NCBI GenBank assembly: GCA_026686845.1
Contig: JAIVEN010000010.1
Location: forward strand, 21,612,001-21,676,000
Source of the DNA: Adenanthera pavonina
Taxonomy: Eukaryota > Streptophyta > Magnoliopsida > Fabales > Fabaceae
Direction of reading: 5' to 3'
DNA: 64,000 bases
This document shows, piece by piece, positions 48,123 through 60,100 of the stretch. The position numbers and the translations under genes are program-made. Position 1 is the stretch's first letter; each line of letters begins with the position of its first letter. The notes beneath the pieces were generated by a model. It had not been told where the DNA came from, ran no database searches, and saw nothing but the letters and a program-made list of their open reading frames with translations.

Positions 48123-51100
48123 GTACGGCTTACTGGCTCCTGCACACATGGTAATGGAGAATGTTTCGATATAATTTTGTTCTGTGATTTATAATTTTAT
48201 TTCAACTATAAGTTTTATCTCTTTTGCTGAGGATCACAAAGGGATTGGAGTGTGAGGTTGAGGAGGTTGCTTGAGAATATTAGTTTCGGAGTTAGTTTGC
48301 ATTGCGATATGTAAAGTTGTGAATTTCCTCTTTTTAATGATTTAGCTCTGCTGTTGGGTTATGCTCAATTTATGGCTTAGTATCTATCACAGAGACTTTG
48401 GAGAATGGTATTTTAATCTTGAAGTAAATGGGAATTTACTACTTTCTATTTGACACCTTTGTTTCTTTTCTCGAGAATCAGTTGGGCAAATTGAGTTGCG
48501 AACTTGTATGTCAAGTTTTATTTCTGGGGACAAATGCCCCCTTAGACTATGGATAGGAGAGACAATGTGCTAGGTTTTGGTTGACTGCTTAACTTATCAT
48601 AAGGTCTGAAAATTGTGGTTCGATTTTGGAAATTATCTTTTACTTTAAATTATTTTGACCAATATCTTTTGATTTAAATTTGAATCATTTCATTTCTACT
48701 ACCTTAATTCTTCTTTTATAGGTTGAAGAATTGAGAAGCAAGGGGCTTGATCCATATGCTTATAGATGGGACAGAACTCACAGTGCTAATCAGCTTCAAG
48801 ATATATACAAAAATCTAGAAAATGGAGTAGAATCAAATAGTGAGAAAGATGAAGTATCTGTAGCAGGAAGGATTATTGCTAGGAGGACATTTGGAAAGCT
48901 TGCATTTCTGACACTAAGGGATGATTCCGGGGCTATTCAGGTATTTTTAAAGACTCTTTTTTGTTCTCTCTGAAAACTCATAGTAGGCTGCTCACTGAGA
49001 GATGTGAGCTTTATCTAGAGTTCTTATACTCATAGTAGCTTTATGTAGAGTTCTTATACTTAAGGATAGTTGAGTCTTCATAGTTTATTGCATTTCTTAA
49101 TCATAGAAATGGTAGAGCATGTGCTGCTTATGGATAATAAGAATTATAGTGAGGTGCTGACTAAAGTTGTTGAAACTTTTAATTTCAGCTTTACTGTGAT
49201 AAAGAGAGGCTCACAAGTGATCAATTTGAGCAAGTGAAAGCATTTGTTGATATTGGTGACATACTAGGTGTAAGAGGTTCTATAAAACGCACAGAAAAAG
49301 GTATCACTTTAAAATTCTTTTAAATATACTTGAATTTATTTTCTTTAGGTCATAACTTTTCGGTAGCATTATTATGAATTGCATCTCTAGCATTCTATAT
49401 TGTGAGTCATGATCCAAAACTTATTAGTTTAGTGCCGCAGACTGTGCTACATACCCTAGGGCTGAGGTTGTCAATTATAATTATATATTGCTTGTCAATG
49501 ATGTTGGAGAATCTCTGTCTTAATGACCAGATTATGTTTGATCTTTATTCTAATTTATTTTTACTTTATTAGGATCCTAGTTATCTGTCATTAATCTCTA
49601 GAATATTTTCCTTCAATACTGGAATATTTTCTGCATTTATTTCTAAGATTGAGTTGCCTTACTTGTGTGGCATCCTTTCTATATATTTTCTATGTATCTA
49701 TTTGTATGGTTGATTTGCACCATGTTGTTCTTTATACAAATATCTTGTATTCTATTAACATATATTATCGTTTGGTTATATTTCTACAAGGAGTGGGATG
49801 TTCCTACAATACTGTGATTTTCTGCCACAATATCCTTTCTACTTTCTTATGTTACGTTCTTTTTTTTCTCTCCTTATTTTGCTTAATTCTTCAGGGGAGC
49901 TATCTGTTTGTGTGAATTCTTTTGTGATCCTTACAAAATCTCTGCTTCCACTACCTGACAAATACCATGGTCTAACTGACATAGATAAACGCTATCGCCA
50001 GAGGTAAGTGCATACTTCAATATTTTGTGCTTTTCTCTCCTCTTATTCTCGACAAAAGGGGTCATGTTTTCAGTTGAAAAAGAATTTTTTTTTTAATTTT
50101 TAATTGATGTGTGTAGTTTTTTTATAAGAGAATTATGACAGTTTTCATAATAAATTGTACTTTTCTTAATAATTTTATAAAAACTTATTCTAGGGGTTTC
50201 TCTCTGTGCCTCTGTTACTACTTTCGAGTGTTAGGTACTCAAAAAGAAAGTGCATTGATTACCATCTAGAGTGACAGCTTAGTTAATTAGGGGTCACTGC
50301 AGAATCTGACACCTGCCATGGAAGCAAGGGAAGAGAATCAGACTTGCCACATTCATCCCTGCCAAGGTGCCAACCAACTCTAACTTGACTTTATAAAAGA
50401 AACAAGCAGAAAAATGTAAAGGACGGAATGTTAGCATAGTTACCTCTATCCTCCTCTTGCAAAAGAACAGTGTCATTCATAAATAATAGCTGGGAAATCA
50501 CCAAAGCCTCTCCACCAACACACATACCACTAGTGAGACCCATATTGGTGGTCCTAGTGAACATCTGACTAGAAAAATCAACTTTCAAAGTGAATGAGAG
50601 GCATAGAGGGCTCCCTTGCCTAACCCCTCTCTGAACTTGAAATCGGGGTTGAGGTTTTCCTTTTAACAATCACTTTGAACATGGTAATAGGTGACCAAAA
50701 CAGTGCAACTTCTTCATCTTATGTCATTGAGGACCTCATCTAAACAAATTCTAGTTGACGTGGTCATTTGCATTTTCAAAATCATACTTAAATGTGAAAC
50801 CTTGTTTTCCTTGGCTTTGACATCCTCTACCAAGTGATTAACAACAAAAGTGAGATTCAGAATATGGAGACCAACAGTAAAGGCACTTTAATTCTCAAAC
50901 ATGGTTTCCAACAACACATAATTCATTGGTAAAAAAAAAATGCGTATACACACACAAAAAAAAGGGGAATTTAGTGTGATGGAGAATGAGAAGAGATCAG
51001 GAAAGATATTATTAATTAGTTGTAAACTAAGGATTGAAGATAAAAATAGAAAATAATATTTTAATTATGATTAGGATTCAAAAATAATATTGTAAAGTAC

Positions 51101-54100
51101 TTTTGTTTGATTTAAATTGTTTGTACTTTTAAAATTATTAGGAGCTATCCCATGAACTCTGTTTGAAGCCCTTACCAATTTTATTAAAGTAAATTTCTGT
51201 CCATTTTGGATTACATTGTCAGTTTTATTCTCTGTTTTCCTCTACCAACTTCCTGCCCCCCCTTTTCTCTTTGTTTCTCCCTCTTTCTCCTTCCTCTCCC
51301 CTCTTATCATTATTGTTTTGCATGATTATGATAGGTTTCTTCACATTTGTCATCAAACTAATAGGTTTGACTTCTTTTGTCATAGTAGATCCATCCTTTT
51401 GGCATTCTAAACCTTCACTTCTGTTTTTTAGATAACTTTTAACTACCAATTTCCACCTATTTTACCTTCGAGGTTTCAAGAAATATTTCTTTGATGGGTT
51501 TTTGTTAGGGCTCCAAGCAAATTGAAATTCTCTTTAAGCAAATTAGTGCAACAGCCAAAGTAATACAACAGTAATCACTGGAAAACAAGCTCTCTCACGG
51601 ATAATATCACTCTCAAAGGTCAAATGGAAATGAAGAAAAGCTCACACTAAGCAAAGAAACAATGGAAGAATAGAAGAACCATTCCTCCCCTCTACCTATA
51701 ATTCGAGACCTAGGCGCTCTGCCTTCCTGAAACACTCTTTGCTCCCCCACCACCATTACGCCCCTCCATTTTACGTCCTTCATTCCTGACACTATCAGAC
51801 AGAATCGTATCTTCTTTGTGCTGACCATTATGCCCTCCCGCTTCTAACTCTTTCTCTTGAGTATTTTGGGCTTGGGCTGGGCTTCTTCTCCTCATATCTC
51901 TCTTCCTAGTTCTCTTCCTATAATAAACTCGCCCCCATCTCTTGTCCAGCCCATCATTTCCTCCCTCTGCAAGTAACACCTTGTCCTCAAGGTGGAAGTT
52001 AAGGAATTGAGTGTCAATGACTGTCGGGTCCTCCCATGTGCTCTCAAAATCAGGTAACTCTTTCCACTTCACCAGGATTTGTACTTGTCCTCGTGGATCT
52101 GTTCTAACTTGCTTGATAGCTTCAGGGTATGCTTGGAGTTCCATCTCTTTGGTGAGTCCCTTGGGTAAGGGCTGCACCTGCGTAGGACCCTTCAGAGCTC
52201 TTTTTAGCTGTGAAATGTGAAAAGTATTATGTATTCTGGCCATAGGGGGCAATTCTATCCTGTATGCTACCTTACTCAGCTTTTCAATAATTTTATAGGG
52301 CCCATAATAGCGGAGAGCAAGCTTCTCATTGGGTTTCCTAGCAAGGGATTTGAATCAGTATGGTTTTAGTTTTAAATATACTGAATCTCCCAAAGTGAAT
52401 TCAATGTCTCGCCTATGTTTGTTGACTTGGTGCTTCATACGAGCTTGGGCTTGTTCTAGATGCTCCTTTAACTCCTGTAAAATTAGGTTTCTTTCTTGAA
52501 TCTGTTCATCCACCCCTTGCACTTTTGACACTTCATCCTTCTACTTTAAGAGGATAGGTGGATCTTAGCCGTATAGAGCTCGAAATGGTGTCATTCTAGC
52601 AGCACTACTGTAGGTGGTATTATACCAATACTCTGCCCATGGCAGCACCTTTGACCACTTCTTTGGAGCTCCGCTCGTAACACATCTTAGATAAGTTTCA
52701 AGACATCTATTCACCACTTTTGTTTGCCTGTCAGTCTTAGGGTGATAAGTTGAACTAAATTTTAGAGTTGTGCCAGCTACATAAAATAATTCCTTCCAAA
52801 ATTGGCTAATAAAGACTTTGTCACGGTCAAACACAATAGAGCTTGGAAATCCATGTAATTTGATCACTTCCTTCACAAATATCTCAGCTACTTCTTTGGC
52901 ATCATATGGATGTGAAAGAGGTATGAAATGGCCATATTTTGTGAGTCTATCAACAAACAACTGGGATAGTGTTATACTTGTTATTCTTAGGTAGGCCTCC
53001 TACAAAATCAATGTTAATGTCCTCCCACACAGCCTTAGGGACAAGGAGGGGTTGAAGCAATCCAGCTGGGTTGATCACTTCATATTTATTGCTCTAACAC
53101 ACTTCACATGCTGCTACATATTCTTGTATATCTTTCCTCATCCCTTCCCAATACATTACAGCTGCCAACTTCTTGTAAGTCTGCAATTGCCCCGAATGGC
53201 CCCCCATTGGCGAGACATGGAACTCTTTGATTAAACTCTGAGTTCTAGTTGAGTTCCTTGGTATTACCAATCTCCCTTCAAAGTACAGCACCCCTTTTTG
53301 CATTGTGAACCCTTTTGGAACATCCTCTCCTTTGATCACCCGTTGTTTAATGGATTTAAGCCTTTCATCTCTCTCAGTCTCAGCTTCCAATTCTTGAGTC
53401 CCATCGAATTGCCACATAGTAATGGCCTGTAATTCCAATTCTGTACCTGTTCTTGATAGAGCGTCTGCCACTCTATTATCCTTACCCAGCTTATAATGAA
53501 TTTCGAATTTGTACCCTATCAACTTGGAGACCCATTTCTTTTGATCAGGATCAATGATCCTTTGCTCTAGTAAATATTTTAGAGCCTTTTGGTCAGTTCG
53601 AATGATGAAGGGCTTACTATCAAGGTAGTGCCACCATTTTCTAACCAGCAAAACTATTGCCTTCAATTCCCTTTCATAAACTGAACACTGTTGATTTTTT
53701 TGAGATAATTGTTGACTGAAATAGGCAATGGGGCGCCCCTTCTACATCAAGACTACCCTAATTCCCCTACCCCTTCGAGCATCTGTTTCGAGCTCAAAAG
53801 GCTCATTAAAGTTGGGTATAGCCAGTACCGATATAGAAGTCATGGCTTCCTTAAGCTTCCCGAAGGCTTGTTGTGCTTTATCATTCCACTTGAAAGCCTC
53901 TTTTTTAAGCAGCTAAGTTAATGGAGGGGCAATCTTCCCATATCCTTTAACAAATTTTCAGTAGTTCCCGTCAACCTGAAGAAGCCCCTTAGAGCCTTCA
54001 AATTTCAAGGCACTGGCCAGTCCACCATAATTGCAATTTTCAAAGGGTCAGCCTGCACTCCCTTGGCTGATATTATATGCCCAAGGTACTTAATTTTCAA

Positions 54101-57100
54101 TTGCCCAAAAAATGCATTTCTTGGGGTTGATTACCCGTTAGTTCTGCCTCAACACTTCCAAGGCTATCCTCAAGTGAGCCATGTGTGTTTCCTTATCCTT
54201 GCTATACACCAATATATCATAAAAAAATACAAGTGTAAATTTCCTGAGAAAACCTTTGAATATGTTGTTCATAAGGGACTGAAAAGTAGCGGGAGCATTC
54301 GTTAAGCCAAAAGGCATCACCTTGAATTCATAATGGCCATCATGGGTGCAAAAAGCGGTTTTTGGCTCATCACCCTCTTTGATTAGTTTCTGGTGGTATC
54401 CAGATTTTAAATCCAACTTTGAAAATACTGCTGCACCTCCAAGTTTATCCGGTAGTTCATCAATGGCAAGAATCCGGTATTTATCAGGTATGGTAATTTT
54501 ATTGAGAACTCTATAATCCACACAGAACCTCCAGCTCCCATCTTTCTTTTTTTACCAACAACACCGGACTCGAATAGGGGCTGGTACTTGGCTATATTAT
54601 CCCAGCCATTAGCATCTCCTTGGTCAGCTTCTCTATCTCAGCTTTTTGTGTATGGCCATATCTGTACGGCCGGATATTCGCAGGTTGTGCCCCTTCCTTA
54701 ATCGAGATGGCGTGATCTTAATTCCTCTTGGGTGGTAGTCCTTTTATCGGTTCACATACTTCAGGGCAACCCTTTGGTAGACTTCTGATTTCCCCTTCCT
54801 CCCCTGCTCCTAACATTTTTACTTATGCTTCCATCGTTGATAATTCTGTTAGGTACCCAATTTTCTTTGCTACGGTGGACTTCTTGATAGCCTTCAACAA
54901 GACGTGTGCCCTAGTGAGAGCCGGATCACCACGTAAATAGACCCATCGTCCTTCTACCTTCACCTTCATATACATCTGTTTCCAATTGACACGAGTTTCT
55001 CAAAGGGACTCAAGCCATTCAACTCTCAGAACCAAATCAACATTTCCTAAGTTGAAGGGATAGAAACTCTGAGCAATTTCCCACCCTTGAAGATTCACAG
55101 TGATCATAGGGCACTGCAAGTGAAAGAATATCTTCCTTCCATCACCTACTGTGATCGAGTACTTCTTCACTTTGAGTAGGAATATGTAGCTTTTGAATAA
55201 GGGAATCGACTACAAAATTATGGGTCGCACCACAATCTATGAGTACCACCACCTCTTCCCCGAAAGCACAGCCTCTCAATTTCAACGTCTTGTGCTCGGT
55301 GATTCCCACATGGGTAGCTAGAGACAATTCCATGGAGGCCATTTCCTTCACTTCAGTCTCCCCTCCCTTTTCTTCATCCTCAAGCTCATTCACTTCTGCT
55401 AGTTCGCCTTTGGCTAGCAAGATCATCTGGAATTGCTTATTTTTACACTTATGATTTGGGCCAAGTTTATCTTCGCATTTGAAACACAACCCTAACGCCT
55501 CCTGTTAATTTCAGCCTCCGAGAGTCGCTTCCTGGGTGTGACGTTGCTGTTATTCGATGACGAGGTGATGGGTATTGTGATTTTGGAATGAGTATTCTTC
55601 GTTTCCCCTACTCCTCTTGCGGTCGCCGATTTCATGTCAAAGGTTCTCATGTTGCTTCGGATTGGTTCTAGGCGATTTGGATCACTCCAACTAAATTTGG
55701 GCGTAGTGGGTTTGGGCTCGGACTAGCGACCCAGCCCTACTGGCTTAGTGACCTTGGACTTTCTCTCTTCTCGGATCTTCTTGAGGACCGAATTCTTCCC
55801 TTCCACCTGTAAAGCATAGTCCATGAGCTGCTTAAGGATTGGGGTTGCATCATATATTTGTCAACGGTGAAGAGAGCAATTTGAACTTATCATGAAATTT
55901 AGCCACAGTGGCGTCCTGTTTCAATCCCATCAATTGCTCATATTCATCGCCTTGTTGGAGGCAATTGAACCGGTCAACGACTTCTCGCTTGAAGTCCTTC
56001 CAAGTCTTCACAGGTGATCGGTTCTCCAACCACTGAAACCATGTTAATGCTTTCCCTTCTAAACTCATGGCTAAAACATTGATTTTTTCTTCCTCGGTGA
56101 TCCCATTAATAGTGAAATACCTTTCGCCTTTGAATATCCACCTCAGAGGGTCCTCTCCCACGAACAAGGGAAGTTCCAACCTTTGGACTTTGGCGGCATC
56201 ATTTTGCACTGCTGGATTCACCTCAGGTGTGCCCCTAACAACTTGTGGTTCTCTATGCTCTTCCCTATGCTCATTCTGCTCTTCTTCACGAGGCTTGCTC
56301 CCGCTTCCTCATGACTCTTGTGCCTCATCTCTTCCGATGATCGGTCCTGTTTCCTCTAAACCTCCTCCATTGATCGCTCTAACTCTTCCACTCTGTTCTT
56401 CATGTGAGTGTTGACCATGCCCAGACCAGCTCGCTCTGATACCACTGTTAGGGCTCCAAGCAAACTAAAATTCTCTTTAAGCAAATTAGCGCAACAACCA
56501 AAACAATACAATAGTAATCATTGGAAAACAAGCTCTCTCACGGATAATATCACTCTCAAAAGTCAAATGGAAATGAAGAAAAGCTCACACTAAACAAAGA
56601 AACAATGGAAGAATAGAAGAACCATTCCTCCCCTCTACCTATAATTCGAGACCTAGGCGCTCTCCCTTCCTGAAACACTCTTTGCTCCCCCACCACCATT
56701 ACGCCCCTCCATTTTACGTCCTTCATTCCTGACACTATCAGACAGAATCGTATCTCCTTTGTGCTGACCATTATGCCCTCCCGCTTCTAACTCTTTCTCT
56801 TGAGTATTTTGGGTGTGGGCTGGGATTCTTCTCCTCATCTCTCTTCCTAGTTCTCTTCCTATAATAAACTCGCCCCCATCTCTTGTCTAGCCCATCATTT
56901 TTTTAGGGTTTTGTGTTGATTACTGTTATTATTTTTATTTTTTGAAGTGAATGCGTGTAGGTATGTTGTTATTTCCTTTGTCGGTTTCTTGTTTTCCCTG
57001 TTATAATACTTGTCTTCTTCTTTATTCCATTTCAATAAAACATCTCTTCTGTGAAGCAAAACTGATTGAATAGACAGCTGGTGGAGTCATTAGAACTCCA

Positions 57101-60100
57101 CTTCACTAGCTTATAAATGGATGTTATGTAAATTTTGGTGGCAGCCAAGTAATTGAGCTCTACTTTTTTTTTTTTTTAATATTTTTCTGATTATCGTTTC
57201 TGAATTCATTGCCTTTTGTTAATGATGGATTTCTAGAAAACTTATGGACTGAAACATGGATCGTCCTTTTGTTTAAGTGTTTCTTCATGTTTGTTGTGGT
57301 TAGATATGTAGATATGATTGCAAACCCTGAGGTAGCAGATGTATTTCGTAAAAGAGCAAAGGTGGTTCATCTCCCTGACTTTTTCATCTTAATACAACTG
57401 TTTGCTGTGGTTTGTGTCTTATTTTCCCATTAATATCTATGTTAGACAATTAGTAATTTATTTTAGATGTAAAAAGCTTATTTTATATGGCTACTTTCTT
57501 TTTCTCATTGTCTCTTGATTGTTCTATAACTGGAAGGCCATGTTAGGAGTTGATGTTGCTATATGGAAGGGAAGTAGTGAAAGAGAAAAAATTTGGTAAG
57601 ATCCAAATGAAGAAAAAGAAGTTAAGAATTAAGACAAAAGTGGCCCATAAAATTACCATTTCATAATTTAAATTGATAAATAAGTTTTTGAATATACTAA
57701 TCTGGTACACTTCCTAATCAAAATATTAAATTTAAGTGCAAGGACAATTTCATTCTAGGATTTCTATAACTTAATTTCATTTTAAGGTCAAAGAAAATGC
57801 CAGAGGAATGAAGAAAGAACACTTTGGTACCCATATACAAGAACAAGGGGGGATATTCAAAATTGTGCTAATTATCGGGGGATAAAACTCATGAGTCATA
57901 CCATGAAACTTTGGGAAGGAGTGATTAAACATAGACGAAGAGAAGAGTTTCATATTTCAAAAAATCAATTTGAATTCATGTCAAGATGGTCTACAATAGA
58001 GGCTATTTATTTATTAAGAGGTTTGATTGAAAGATATTGGAGTAAAAAGAGAGACTTGCATATGATTTTTATTGATTTGGAAAAAGCCTATGATAGAGTA
58101 TCAAGAGATGTATTGTGGAAAGTAATGAAGAAGAAATGCGTTTGTGTGGCTTATATTCGAACTATGAAGGATATGTATGAGGGGGCAACAACAAGTGTGA
58201 GAACTCTTAAAGGTAAAACAAAAGACTTTCTTATAAGGATAGGTTTACATCAAGGATCTTCCTTGAGTCCATACTTGTTTATTTTGGTTTTAGATGTTCT
58301 AACAGAACATATATAGGAGGAAATTCCTAAGTGTTTGCTTTTCGCGGATGATATAGTCTTAATTGAGGACTTAAGAGAAGAGGTTAACTCTAAACTTGAG
58401 TTATGGAGACACACTTTGAAATCAAAAGGTTTCCGCTTGAGTAGAAGTAAAATGGAATATATGCATTGCAAATTTAACAAGAGACCAGTCAGAAATGATT
58501 TAAAGGTAAAAATTGAAGAGCAAACCATTCCAGAAGTGTCAAAGTTCAAGTATTTGGGGTCGGTTTTACAAAACGATGGTGAAATTGATGGGGATGTTAT
58601 GCATAGGATACAAGTTGGGTGGTTAAAATGGAGAAAAACTTTAGGAGTTATTTGTGACCGTAAGGTATCTACTAAGCTTAAAGGGAAATTTTATCGAACT
58701 GCTATAAGGCCAGCGATACTATATGGTAGTGAATGTTATGTTCTCAAAGGACAACAAGAGCATAAGATGGGAGTAGCAGAGATGAGAATGTTGAAATGGA
58801 TGTGTAGTCATACAAAATTGGATAAGATACGAAATGACTGTATACGAGGGAAAATCGGAGTAGCATTTATTGAGGAGAAAATAATGGAAAATTGTTTAAA
58901 GTGGTTTGGGCATGTGCAAAGAAGAGGACAAGAGGAGCCAGTAAGGAGAGTTGATCAAATGGTTTGGAGCCCTATTAAAAGGCGTAGAGGAAGATCAAGA
59001 AGGACACTAAGAGAAGTTATAAGGTGTAACCTTTTGATAAATGACTTATCTGAAGAGATGTTGTTTGATAGAGTCCATTGGTATCGTATGATCCATGCAG
59101 CTAACTTCACTTAGTGGGATAAGACTAATGTTGTTGTTGTTAATTTCTATAACTTAATTTTTGATGGAATCCTTATCCAGCTGTCTGAAAATGGAATTGA
59201 AACAGCTACCTCTGCCTGAGTATGATCTATACAGGTTGACCAAAAAAACAAGTATGATCTATGCAGAAGGTGAGTACAATAAGAAGAAGAAATAACAGAA
59301 AAGACACAGCCCTAGCTTGCATTTGAGATGCTATTCTCTTAAAAACACTCAGAGACTTGTTACCCTCCCATTCCCTCTGGCCCAAACACTATATTCCTCA
59401 TGATTCCTTACTCTTGTTCTGTCTCCTCTAATGGCCAGGGTAGCTATTTTCCCTCTTTGCTCCTTTTGCCAAAGTTGGACCAGCTAGGCCCATTTCTCTT
59501 GTATGTTTTCCCTTATTAGAGTAAGTTTGTATGGACCTAGACCCATCAATTTTGAAATCAATTAAATAGTTACTGTTGACATGGTGTTACTTATAAGTAG
59601 TAGCCTTCAGTTTTTGAACTAGTTTCATATATGTAAACTGAAAGGATTGCCTGTTTTGTTGTTTATATTTTGACAAGAGCTAAGTTTGCATATGGTTTTA
59701 CTGGATACTTTGTTCAAATTTTACAACTGAATTACATGACTTCTGCGGCTTATGCTTATAAATAATCATTTGAATTGCTGAATCATAAAAGAAGTCTAAA
59801 TTCCTTGGATTATGATGGTTGCCATCCATTATAAATAGCTACGTTCAATATGTTCAATGTTTAAATGTTATTATACTGCATGTAGATTATGTTTTCTTGC
59901 ATTCATTGTGACTGCCATCAAGAGTAAAGATATTAACGTCAAATTTCTGTTTTAAATACTTTATTTGAAATCAGATATTAATAGTTTGATTTATAAATAG
60001 TTATTTCTGTGCTATTAACTTGAAGATCAATTTAAATCTTTTACACCATTTATTTAATGCATGAGCTAGTAAGTTCCATGGATGAATTAATATATCTATT

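Larger units (their letters stand above)
51503..56897 (-). mobile_element. Full-length Ty3/gypsy chromovirus (Reina-like) in intron 4, antisense
   Basis: A 5,395-bp minus-strand element with LTRs of 452 bp (right, 5') and 454 bp (left, 3'), a perfect initiator-Met primer site and a PPT. The short LTRs, the CFKCEDKLGPNHKC zinc knuckle, pol order PR-RT-RH-INT and a C-terminal chromodomain fit the Reina clade. It sits in a T run: GTTTT on the left and TTTTT on the right, so the target duplication is only partly readable. It is antisense to the lysyl-tRNA synthetase gene. The LTRs are very similar to each other, but the coding region is full of stops and frame changes. Confidence 0.9.

Noticed and set aside
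47825..48145. Antisense frame over exon 1 of the synthetase gene
   Set aside because: A shadow of the Ser-rich transit peptide coding on the other strand.
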